From DATEHG01 sp035279705 (GTDB lineage: Bacteria; Gemmatimonadota; Gemmatimonadetes; Gemmatimonadales; GWC2-71-9), in the NCBI GenBank assembly GCA_035279705.1, contig DATEHG010000012.1, positions 1 to 11,657 of the forward strand: a stretch of DNA of 11,657 nucleotides. The letters are read 5' to 3'. The notes beneath the pieces are model-generated. The model was not told where the DNA came from, made no database searches, and saw nothing but the letters and a program-made list of their open reading frames with translations. The position numbers and the translations under genes are program-made. Below are positions 1-6,284 of this stretch, in pieces; position 1 is the first letter of the stretch; the number at the start of each line of letters is the position of its first letter.

Positions 1-1509
1 CTGGTGAGCCGGCGGGCGGGAGGGCCCGGCGGCGCCGAGCTTGCCGCCCGCGCCGGGGCCTGGGGCGATCGGGGCCTCGCCGGCACGCTGCGGGGATCCA
101 CCTCGGGCGCTGCCTCGCGGTTCTCAGGGCAGGCGACGGGAAGCCTGCGCGACGTCGATGGCGACTTCGACTACGAAGTCCCCGCCGTGCGCGGAGGTGG
201 CACCGCCAGCCGGCAGAACGCCGCATCCGACCAGCGCGCCCTCCAGGGATCGGCAGGGTACGAGTGGCCCGGCGGCGAGGTCCGTCTCCGCGGCGACTGG
301 CTCAAGGTCGATCGCGGCATGCCGGGCACCGTGGTGCAACCCACCCCGACGGCCACCCAAGGCCAGAGGCGCTGGGGCGCGGGCGCCGCACTCCGAGTCG
401 GCTCGTCGACCACCACCTGGTCTTCCGACCTCGGCGTCCAGCGCCAGCGGGCCAGCTTCAGTGACTCCGCGCCGCCGGCAGGGCCGCCGTATCACGATTC
501 GCTCACCGCGCTGAATGTCACCGGCTCGAGCGGCGTCGATCTCACCCGGGGCGAGTGGTCGCTCTCCGCCGGAGTCGACGGCCGCTACCTCGAACCGGAG
601 GGCACGGCGCTCACCAGTGCCGCGCCCGGCTCACAGACCTTCGGCGGGCTGTGGGCCTCCGCCGCGATTCATCGGGGTTGGGCCAGCGACGGATTCATCC
701 AGTTGTCGGTGGCAGGGCGGGGCGATGCCGGCACCGGGATCGGCGATCCGGTCTTCTCGCCCAAAGTTGCCGCCTCGGCGGGGCGGGGCTGGTGGAGCCT
801 CACCGCGAGCTGGGGCAGCAGCTTCTCTCCCCCATCACTCGGCGATCTCTTCTTCCAGGAGGGAGTCCAGGTCCGGGCCAATCCCGACCTCCGGCCCGAA
901 CGCGTCCGCAACGAGATCGCCCTTTCCGCCGCGCTGCAGGAGCAGCCGCTGCTCGGCACGCTCATCCGCGCCACGGTGACGGGGTATCACGCCGACATCG
1001 AGGACATGATCCTCTGGAGTCCCGATTTCCGGTACATCTGGAGTCCCAACAACTACGACGTCAACCGCGACGGCCTCGAAGGGGAGCTGGTGGCAAGGAT
1101 CCCCGGCTGGAGCGGGGAGCTCGGAGTCAACGGCACCCTCAACGATCTGACGTACACCGGCCCGGTGCTCACGGGTCAGGTCATCTACCGCCCCCGGTGG
1201 ACGGCGGGCGGCCACTTCACCATCGCGGTAATGCGCGTCAAGACCGGCATCGCGGTCCGGTTCATCGGATCGCGGCGCACCGCGATCGGCAGCGATCTCA
1301 ACAGCCTACCGGCCTTTGCGGTCTGCGACCTCCACCTCTCGCGGGATTTCCGGTTTGGCTCCCTGCAGCTCGAAGTGTCGGGAGGGGTGGACAATCTGTT
1401 CGACCAGCCCGCCACGCTGCTGGTGGACTACCCCTCGCCCGGCCGGAGCTGGTGGCTGGGCACTCGTCTTTCGCTGGGCCCCGAGGGCCCGGCCTCCGAA
1501 TCCAATTGA
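1..1509 (+). CDS. TonB-dependent outer-membrane receptor, C-terminal beta-barrel part (5' truncated by window edge)
   Basis: The reading frame is open from the first base of the window, so the true start, signal peptide, TonB box and plug domain lie outside it. The visible ~502 residues look like the strands and loops of a TonB-dependent receptor barrel. There are alternating aromatic/polar strands, a segment NPDLRPERVRNEIALS (about residues 296-311) that is typical of these barrels, an RGMPGT loop, and a C-terminal DNLFDQPATLL...SWWLGTRLSL strand pair. The protein ends in a short polar tail (GPEGPASESN) rather than the usual terminal aromatic. A beta-propeller lipoprotein gene starts 20 bp after the stop, so the two probably form an outer-membrane uptake pair. 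The substrate cannot be read from this half. Copper (a NosA/OprC-like role, given the nos locus) and cobalamin (BtuB-like) are both possible. Family assignment is confident; substrate is not. Confidence 0.85.
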   Translation: MVSRRAGGPGGAELAARAGAWGDRGLAGTLRGSTSGAASRFSGQATGSLRDVDGDFDYEVPAVRGGGTASRQNAASDQRALQGSAGYEWPGGEVRLRGDWLKVDRGMPGTVVQPTPTATQGQRRWGAGAALRVGSSTTTWSSDLGVQRQRASFSDSAPPAGPPYHDSLTALNVTGSSGVDLTRGEWSLSAGVDGRYLEPEGTALTSAAPGSQTFGGLWASAAIHRGWASDGFIQLSVAGRGDAGTGIGDPVFSPKVAASAGRGWWSLTASWGSSFSPPSLGDLFFQEGVQVRANPDLRPERVRNEIALSAALQEQPLLGTLIRATVTGYHADIEDMILWSPDFRYIWSPNNYDVNRDGLEGELVARIPGWSGELGVNGTLNDLTYTGPVLTGQVIYRPRWTAGGHFTIAVMRVKTGIAVRFIGSRRTAIGSDLNSLPAFAVCDLHLSRDFRFGSLQLEVSGGVDNLFDQPATLLVDYPSPGRSWWLGTRLSLGPEGPASESN

Positions 1510-1520
1510 TTTTCCCCACT

Positions 1521-1526
1521 GGAGGA
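1521..1526 (+). promoter_or_regulatory. Ribosome binding site of the propeller lipoprotein
   Basis: GGAGGA lies three bases before the ATG at 1530 (core GGAGG, spacing 4). It fixes the start within a much longer open frame that runs in from inside the receptor gene. Confidence 0.7.
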
Positions 1527-1529
1527 TCC

Positions 1530-2618
1530 ATGCGTACCCGATTCCTGCTGCTGTGCACCACGCTCCTCATCGGGGCTGCGGCCTGCACCGACACCGCAAG
1601 CCCGCCGCCCTCCGGCAACTTCCTGGATGGGACGGCATCCAACCCCGACATCGCGCTGATGGTCAACGGCAGCGCCAATGCCCTTCTCCTGCTCCAGCTC
1701 GGCGCGCCGGATCAGCGGCAGGAGCTGCCGCTGGGAGCAGGCCCCAGCATTACCCCGGTCGGGTTTGCCGTCCGCGGCCGGCGCGCGCTGGTGCCGCTCG
1801 GCAATGCCGCCAGCATCGCGCTGGTGGATCTCCAGGCCAACACGGTGGAACGGGTGTTCACCTTCGCGGCGGGAAACGCTACCGGCGTGGCCTGGGTCAA
1901 TGACACGCTGGCGATCGTGGCCAACCAGATCGACGACTACGTGGGCCGGATCAACATCCGCCAGGCGGGTACTGCCATCACCGATACGCTGCCCCTGACT
2001 CCCTTTCCCACCGATGTGGAGGTCCATGGCGGCCGGGTGTTCGTGATCTCGAGCAACCTGGACGAGAACTATGCCGAGATCGGTGACGGCGTGGTCACCG
2101 AGATCGACCCGGCCACGATGACCGTGCTGGACTCGCTGCCGACCGGCGGCCGCAACCCGCAGTACGGCGCCTTCGGGCCCGACGGGAAGCTCTACGTCGT
2201 GAACAGCGGGGAGTTCTTTGCCAACAACGGGAGCCTGGCGGTCTTTTCCGCCGCCGTGGACACGCTGCCGACGGTGGTGCCGGGATTCGGCGATTTCCCG
2301 GGAACGATCAAGATCGACGCCGCGGGGCGGGCGGTCATCTCCAGCTTCAACTTCGGCAGCATCGTGTACAACACGGCCACGGCGGCATTCATCCGCGGAC
2401 CCGACCAGCCGCTCTGTGCCCCGACGCCTTCCGACGGGTGCCGCACGGCGTCCGACGCCGCCTTTGCCAGTGACGGCCGGATCTACCAGGCCTACTTCGG
2501 TTCGGCGGCCCAGAGCAGCCCGGCGGAGATCTTCATCTACGACGCCACCACCTATGCGCTGGTGGACAGCATCGGCGTGCCGCTGCTGCCCAGCGGATTG
2601 ACGATTTCGCAGTTCTAG
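1530..2618 (+). CDS. YncE-like beta-propeller lipoprotein paired with the TonB receptor
   Basis: This is a 362-residue exported protein. Residues 1-18 form a signal peptide ending in GAAA before Cys19, which looks like a lipoprotein signal, although the -3 residue is Ala rather than Leu. The rest is a repeating propeller-like sequence with blade motifs such as GFAVRGRRALVPLG (78-91), VTEIDPATMTVLDSLPTGG (189-207) and GPDGKLYVVNSG (216-227). This is the pattern of YncE/DUF5074-type surface propellers. Cys296 and Cys304 are close enough for a disulfide. The start is set by a GGAGG site, and the open frame upstream of it overlaps the receptor and is spurious. In Bacteroides, a propeller lipoprotein of this general type (BtuG) caps the cobalamin receptor BtuB. 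The same arrangement is seen here, but the ligand is unknown. The gene ends convergently against the Rrf2 gene. Confidence 0.75.
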   Translation: MRTRFLLLCTTLLIGAAACTDTASPPPSGNFLDGTASNPDIALMVNGSANALLLLQLGAPDQRQELPLGAGPSITPVGFAVRGRRALVPLGNAASIALVDLQANTVERVFTFAAGNATGVAWVNDTLAIVANQIDDYVGRINIRQAGTAITDTLPLTPFPTDVEVHGGRVFVISSNLDENYAEIGDGVVTEIDPATMTVLDSLPTGGRNPQYGAFGPDGKLYVVNSGEFFANNGSLAVFSAAVDTLPTVVPGFGDFPGTIKIDAAGRAVISSFNFGSIVYNTATAAFIRGPDQPLCAPTPSDGCRTASDAAFASDGRIYQAYFGSAAQSSPAEIFIYDATTYALVDSIGVPLLPSGLTISQF

Positions 2619-3007
2619 AGCAGCTGGGCCAGGGTGGTCTGCCGGAAGAAGGTGGCGATCTTCTCGCCCACCTCCTTCCAGCGGTCGTGGGCTGGGCACG
2701 CCGTGGCGTCAGAGCAGACGGGGTAGCCCAGCAGGCAGCGGCGTCCCGGAGTCAGTTCGTCGAAGGGCGCCACCAGATCGAAGAGCCGGATGCGCGAGGC
2801 GGGGTGCTGCAGTTTGAAGCCCCCCGCCTTGCCGCGTTGGGACGCGAGGACCCCTTCACGGGCCAGCACCTGGAGGATCTTGGCCAGGTAGGTCGGAGAG
2901 ACGTGCAGCCGGCGGGCCAGGTGGCCGGCTCCCACCCAGCTTCCCGGTTCGGCCCGGGCCAGCTCACAGGCAGCCCGGATGGCGCACTCGCTGGCCTGGG
3001 TGAGCAA
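2615..3007 (-). CDS. Rrf2-family transcriptional regulator with Fe-S type cysteine triad (NsrR/IscR-like)
   Basis: This 130-residue protein has the Rrf2 layout. An N-terminal helix (MLTQASECAIRAACELA) leads into a winged helix-turn-helix at about 28-66 (GHLARRLHVSPTYLAKILQVL, then the wing around SQRGKAGGFKL). A cysteine cluster follows at C91, C98 and C104 (CX6CX5C), matching the cluster ligands of NsrR and IscR, so it probably binds an iron-sulfur cluster and senses NO or redox state. The start is a TTG at 3007. An in-frame stop lies seven codons upstream, no other start fits the family N-terminus, and AGGAAGG sits 10 bp ahead of it. The gene is divergent from the cytochrome/nosZ operon and most likely controls it and itself. 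Its stop codon overlaps that of the lipoprotein gene. The family is near certain; the effector and targets are inferred. Confidence 0.92.
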   Translation of the reverse strand: MLTQASECAIRAACELARAEPGSWVGAGHLARRLHVSPTYLAKILQVLAREGVLASQRGKAGGFKLQHPASRIRLFDLVAPFDELTPGRRCLLGYPVCSDATACPAHDRWKEVGEKIATFFRQTTLAQLL

Positions 3008-3010
3008 TCG

Positions 3011-3044
3011 TGAAGAATCCTTCCTCTATGAAGAAGTCTTCCTG
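3011..3044. repeat. Imperfect 16-bp direct repeat with internal dyads; candidate operator
   Basis: Copy 1 starts TGAAGAATCCTTCCT at 3011 and copy 2 starts TGAAGAAGTCTTCCT at 3029, an 18-bp period with 13 of 16 positions identical. Each copy is itself a short dyad: GAAG-N4-CTTC at 3012-3023 and GAAGA-N2-TCTTC at 3030-3041. Copy 1 covers the ribosome-binding segment of the Rrf2 gene on the other strand, a position suited to autoregulation. Binding by the Rrf2 protein is inferred. Confidence 0.45.
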
Positions 3045-3053
3045 TCGAATAAT

Positions 3054-3063
3054 AGGATATCCT
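3054..3063. promoter_or_regulatory. Perfect 10-bp palindrome, candidate regulator half of the divergent promoter
   Basis: AGGATATCCT is perfectly self-complementary. It is flanked by two CGAATA hexamers whose starts are 22 bp apart (3046 and 3068), about two helical turns. A 10-bp palindrome alone can occur by chance; the location in the only real intergenic promoter region is what makes it worth noting. Confidence 0.3.
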
Positions 3064-3129
3064 CATCCGAATATGCCGATACTTTCTCCGCAGCACAAGA
3101 GATCCTGAAACCATGCAAGGGGGGAGCGG

Positions 3130-3621
3130 ATGCCAGGCGTGAGGAGAATGAACGGGTTGGCGCTCATCGGACTGCTGGGGCTCATCGGCTGCGGCGGCTC
3201 CAAGCCGCCGGCGGCCGATGGCCAGGCCGCGGGCGCCGCGCCGGCGGCCGGGGGCGGGCTCTCCGCCTTCGAGATGGAGAACGGCGTGGGTCCGATCACC
3301 TCGGTCGTGACGGTCGGTGCGGTGGATCATGGCCTCGCCGAGCAGGGGGAGAAGCTGTTCGAAGCCAAGTGCACCGCCTGCCACAAGCTGACGGAGCGCT
3401 ATGTCGGCCCGTCGCTCGGCGGTGTCACGGTGCGCCGTACCCCTACCTACGTGATGAACATGATCCTGGCGCCCGACCAGATGTACGAGAAGCACCCGGT
3501 CGCCAAGGAGCTGCTCGGCGAATACATGACGCAGATGCCCAATCTCTCGCTGACCACCGACCAGGCCCGTGCGCTGATGGAGTACCTGCGTGAGCACGAT
3601 GCCACCGGTGAGAAGCACTGA
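3130..3621 (+). CDS. Lipoprotein mono-haem cytochrome c of the nos operon, likely electron donor to NosZ
   Basis: This 163-residue protein has a hydrophobic signal ending in a good lipobox (LIGC, Cys21), then a Gly/Ala/Pro-rich linker of about 22 residues (22-43), then a small class I cytochrome c domain. The haem site is CTACH (81-85), with His85 as axial ligand. Met136 in the MPN segment is the likely sixth ligand, and YVGPSLGG follows the haem site as in this family. It should be tethered to the outer face of a membrane and shuttle electrons in the periplasm. nosZ starts 35 bp after its stop, so the two are co-transcribed; this supports a donor role in a locus that lacks NosR. The ATG at 3130 is preferred. 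A second ATG at 3148 lies just after GAGGAG but would leave only a very short N-terminal region before the hydrophobic core. Confidence 0.88.
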   Translation: MPGVRRMNGLALIGLLGLIGCGGSKPPAADGQAAGAAPAAGGGLSAFEMENGVGPITSVVTVGAVDHGLAEQGEKLFEAKCTACHKLTERYVGPSLGGVTVRRTPTYVMNMILAPDQMYEKHPVAKELLGEYMTQMPNLSLTTDQARALMEYLREHDATGEKH

Positions 3622-3645
3622 GTCCCGTTTCCCGACCCCTACGAT

Positions 3646-3650
3646 GGAGA
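3646..3650 (+). promoter_or_regulatory. Ribosome binding site that sets the nosZ start
   Basis: GGAGA lies five bases before the ATG at 3656 and so favours that start over the in-frame ATG at 3644 (which the site would overlap) or the start at 3590 inside the cytochrome gene. Confidence 0.6.
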
Positions 3651-3655
3651 ACACC

Positions 3656-5626
3656 ATGTTCGCGCCACAGCCAACCCGGCCGCGGGTCGCGCGGCTCCTT
3701 CCGTTCGCCTTGGCCATTCTGGGCGGAGCCTGCGGCGGCTCCGGCGCGAGCGGCGGCGCCGCCGGCGGCACGGCCGATGCCGCCCAGAAGGTGTACGTCG
3801 CACCCGGCAGCTACGACGAGTTCTACGCCTTCATGTCCGGCGGGTTCAGCGGGCAGGTGAGCGTCTATGGCCTCCCTTCAGGCCGCATGCTCAAGGTGAT
3901 CCCGGTCTTTTCCCAGGATCCCGAGAAGAGCTATGGCTACAGCGAGCAGACCAAGCCGATGCTCATGACGAGCTACGGCTTCATTCCGTGGGATGACGCC
4001 CACCACCCGCAACTCTCACGGGTCAACGCGCAGCCCGACGGGCGCTGGCTGTTCATCAACGGCAACAACACGCCGCGCATTGCCCGGCTCGATCTGGCCG
4101 AGATGGAGACCGCGGAGATCATCGAGATCCCCAATTCGGCGGGGAATCATGCTTCGCCGTTTGCCACCGCCAACAACGAGTACGTGGTCGGCGCCACCCG
4201 GTTCAGCGTCCCGACGCCGGAAACCGACGTCTCGATCGCGGACTACAAGGCCAAGTTCACCGGGGTGCTGAGCTTCGTGAAGGTCGATTCGGCGACGGGC
4301 GGGATGACCCTGGACTTCCAGGTCCATATGCCCGGCTTCGACTACGATCTGTCGCGGGCGGGGAAGGGGCCGTCCAAGGAGTGGGTCTTCTTCACCAGCT
4401 ACAACACCGAGCAGGCCAATTCCCTGAAGGAGGTCAACGCCTCGCGCAACGACAAGGACTTCGTGGCCGCGGTGCACTGGAGCGAGGCTGCGAAGTGCGC
4501 GGCCGCCGGCAAGGGCAAGGTCTGGCCCAGCCGCTATGCCCACAACTGGATGGACGCCAATCACGTCGGCCATTCCGAGATGAAGACGGGCGTGCGGGTG
4601 CTGGAGATCGCGGACTGCCCCGGGATCGTCTACTTCCTCCCCACGCCGAAGTCGCCGCACGGCACCGACGTGGATCCGAGCGGGGAGCTGATCGTGGCGG
4701 ACGGCAAGCTGGCGACCGTGATTCCGGTGTTCTCGTTCAGCAAGATCCAGAAGGCCATCGCCGCCATGGACACCATCGGCTCCGTGGGCGGCATTCCGGT
4801 CTTGCGCTACGAATCGGTCCTGGCCGGCGAAGTGCAGAAGCCGGGTCTGGGCCCGCTCCACACCGAATTCGACGGCAAGGGCAACGCGTATACCTCGATG
4901 TTCGTGTCGTCTGAAATCGTGAAGTGGAGCCTCAAGGACTTCACGGTGCTGGACCGGGTCCCGACCTACTACGCCATCGGCCACCTGCTCATTCCCGGCG
5001 GTGATGCGGCGCAGCCGTACGGGAAGTACGTCATCGCGCTCAACAAGATCACCAAGGACCGCTACCTCCCGACCGGCCCGGAGCTGACCCAGTCCGCCCA
5101 GCTGTACGACATCACGGGCGACAAGATGAAGCTGCTGCTCGATTTCCCCACGATCGGCGAGCCGCACTACGCCCAGGCGCTCCCGGCCTCGCTGATCAAG
5201 GACCGCCAGATGCGGACCTACTCGCTGGCGGACAACAAGGATCCCTACGCGATCCACAGCGAGAAGGAAGCCCGCGTGGTCCGGCAGGGCAAGGTGGTGC
5301 ACGTCTACATGACGATGATCCGCAGCCACTTCGTGCCGGACAATATCGAAGGGATCCAGCTGGATGATTCGGTCTACTTCCACCTGACCAATCTCGAGCA
5401 GGACTGGGATGTGCCCCACGGCTTCGCGGTGACCGGAGCGAACAACTCCGAGCTGCTGGTGATGCCGGGCCAGACCCGCACCATCGTCTGGCGTCCCGAC
5501 CGGATCGGGGTCTTCCCCTTCTACTGCACCGACTTCTGCTCGGCACTGCACCAGGAGATGCAGGGGTACGTCCGGGTGTCGCCGCAGGGGTCGCCGATCC
5601 GGGTCTCCTTCAACACCCCCAAGTGA
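3656..5626 (+). CDS. nosZ: Nitrous-oxide reductase, clade II (Sec-dependent)
   Basis: NosZ reduces N2O to N2 in the periplasm, using a tetranuclear CuZ site in an N-terminal beta-propeller and a binuclear CuA site in a C-terminal cupredoxin domain. The product is 656 residues. All seven CuZ histidines can be placed: H116 and H117 (DDAHHPQ), H165 (GNHASPF), H335 (SPHGTD), H402 (LGPLHT), H443 (IGHLLIPGGD) and H504 (EPHYAQ). CuA ligands are H588 (DVPHGF), C624, C628, H632 and M635 in CTDFCSALHQEM. Asp626 stands where clade I enzymes have Trp. The LGPLHT and CTDFCSA segments are clade II hallmarks. The signal has no twin-arginine motif. It ends GGAC at Cys26 followed by GGSG, so lipid anchoring is possible. 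The gene lies between its cytochrome and the maturation genes. Confidence 0.97.
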   Translation: MFAPQPTRPRVARLLPFALAILGGACGGSGASGGAAGGTADAAQKVYVAPGSYDEFYAFMSGGFSGQVSVYGLPSGRMLKVIPVFSQDPEKSYGYSEQTKPMLMTSYGFIPWDDAHHPQLSRVNAQPDGRWLFINGNNTPRIARLDLAEMETAEIIEIPNSAGNHASPFATANNEYVVGATRFSVPTPETDVSIADYKAKFTGVLSFVKVDSATGGMTLDFQVHMPGFDYDLSRAGKGPSKEWVFFTSYNTEQANSLKEVNASRNDKDFVAAVHWSEAAKCAAAGKGKVWPSRYAHNWMDANHVGHSEMKTGVRVLEIADCPGIVYFLPTPKSPHGTDVDPSGELIVADGKLATVIPVFSFSKIQKAIAAMDTIGSVGGIPVLRYESVLAGEVQKPGLGPLHTEFDGKGNAYTSMFVSSEIVKWSLKDFTVLDRVPTYYAIGHLLIPGGDAAQPYGKYVIALNKITKDRYLPTGPELTQSAQLYDITGDKMKLLLDFPTIGEPHYAQALPASLIKDRQMRTYSLADNKDPYAIHSEKEARVVRQGKVVHVYMTMIRSHFVPDNIEGIQLDDSVYFHLTNLEQDWDVPHGFAVTGANNSELLVMPGQTRTIVWRPDRIGVFPFYCTDFCSALHQEMQGYVRVSPQGSPIRVSFNTPK

Positions 5627-5632
5627 CGCGCG

Positions 5633-5661
5633 GCGGCCGGAGGGCACTGCCCTCCGGCCGC
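5633..5661 (+). terminator. Strong GC-rich hairpin just after nosZ, without U-tract (transcript-end or stabilising stem-loop)
   Basis: A perfect 13-bp stem pairs 5633-5645 with 5649-5661, closed by the three-base loop ACT. It begins seven bases after the nosZ stop codon and ends eight bases before the GGAG ribosome site of the next gene. No T-run follows, so it is not a classical intrinsic terminator. A partial terminator, an RNase-blocking 3' structure or a processing site would each leave more nosZ than downstream message. The pairing is seen directly; the role is inferred. Confidence 0.7.
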
Positions 5662-5681
5662 ATCGCACGGAGCGACTGACC

Positions 5682-6284
5682 GTGAAGCCCGGACCCCGCC
5701 TGACCGTTGCCACCGCCGCCCTGCTGCTCGGCCTGGTGTATCTCTTTCCGCTGTGGCAGATCGCCCTCAAGGCGCCCCAGTATCCCGAGGGACTGGGCCT
5801 GCGCATCTGGGTCAACCGGATCACGGGCGCCGCGCCGCAGGACCTGGCCAGCATCAACAGTCTGAATCACTACATCGGGATGAAGCGGATCGAGCCCGAT
5901 GATATTCCCGAGCTTCGGTTCATGCCCTGGATCGTGCTCGGACTCATCACCAGCGGCCTCCTCGTCGCCCTGTTGTCGCGCCGTGGCCTGCTCAAGGCAT
6001 GGGTTGCCCTGATGGTCCTGGTGGCCCTCGTCGGCCTGGCCGATTTCTGGAAATGGGGGTACGACTACGGCCACAAGCTTGCCCCCGACGCCATCATTTC
6101 CATACCCGGAATGACCTACCAGCCGCCGCTCATCGGCTCCAAGCAACTGCTCAACTTCTCGGCGACCAGCTGGCCGGGTCCCGGTGGCTGGGCGATCATC
6201 GGGGCACTTCTCCTCGGAGTGGTGGCCCTCCGGATCTCGCTCCTGGCGCCGCGCGCCGAGTCGGCCAGCGGAGTGATCGAGTGA
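5682..6284 (+). CDS. NosB-like four-helix membrane protein of clade II nos loci
   Basis: This is a 200-residue integral membrane protein with helices at about 7-27, 82-99, 104-121 and 169-188. Two exported or loop regions carry striking motifs: APQYPEGL (31-38) and LNHYIGM (61-67) in the first, and YDYGH (127-131), IPGMTYQPPLIG (141-152) and LLNFSA (156-161) in the second. From memory, proteins with these motifs commonly follow nosZ in clade II organisms, which fits the NosB slot; I use that name only as 'like'. His63, Met67, His131 and Met144 are candidate copper or haem ligands. The start is a GTG at 5682 with GGAG nine bases ahead. The gene overlaps nosL by four bases (GTGA). A function in NosZ maturation or electron supply is inferred from position only. 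Confidence 0.75.
   Translation: MKPGPRLTVATAALLLGLVYLFPLWQIALKAPQYPEGLGLRIWVNRITGAAPQDLASINSLNHYIGMKRIEPDDIPELRFMPWIVLGLITSGLLVALLSRRGLLKAWVALMVLVALVGLADFWKWGYDYGHKLAPDAIISIPGMTYQPPLIGSKQLLNFSATSWPGPGGWAIIGALLLGVVALRISLLAPRAESASGVIE

Larger units (their letters stand above)
3008..3129. promoter_or_regulatory. Divergent control region between the Rrf2 gene and the nos operon
   Basis: This 122-bp stretch is visibly more AT-rich than the surrounding coding DNA and must hold promoters for both directions. It contains a 13-of-16 direct repeat (3011-3026 and 3029-3044), a perfect 10-bp palindrome AGGATATCCT (3054-3063), and CGAATA twice (3046-3051 and 3068-3073). On the minus strand, TATTAT (complement of 3049-3054) could be a -10 box for the Rrf2 gene, but no good -35 is visible. 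On the plus strand TATCCT (3058-3063) and GATACT (3078-3083) are weak -10 candidates. No FNR/CRP-type TTGAT-N4-ATCAA site is present. AAGGGG (3117-3122) can serve as ribosome binding site for the cytochrome gene. Confidence 0.6.

Noticed and set aside
555..1529. Upstream extension of the propeller lipoprotein frame into the receptor gene
   Set aside because: The extension is arginine-rich frame-shadow sequence. A GGAGG ribosome site followed by a lipoprotein signal peptide places the start at 1530.
1428..2699. 423-codon minus-strand open frame under the propeller lipoprotein
   Set aside because: It overlaps three genes with good evidence, and its composition is typical of a shadow frame (Arg/Gly/Asp/His-rich).
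3590..3655. Earlier nosZ starts at 3590 or 3644
   Set aside because: 3590 overlaps the cytochrome coding end and adds a non-hydrophobic leader; 3644 overlaps the GGAGA site that properly serves 3656.
2752..3771. 339-codon minus-strand open frame spanning the Rrf2, cytochrome and nosZ starts
   Set aside because: It crosses a real promoter region and three supported genes, and its C-terminal part is the Rrf2 gene in another frame.
4016..5857. 613-codon open frame antisense to nosZ
   Set aside because: It mirrors nosZ with all copper ligands on the other strand. Its translation is arginine/valine/glycine-rich low-complexity without any family motif; long antisense frames are expected at this GC content.
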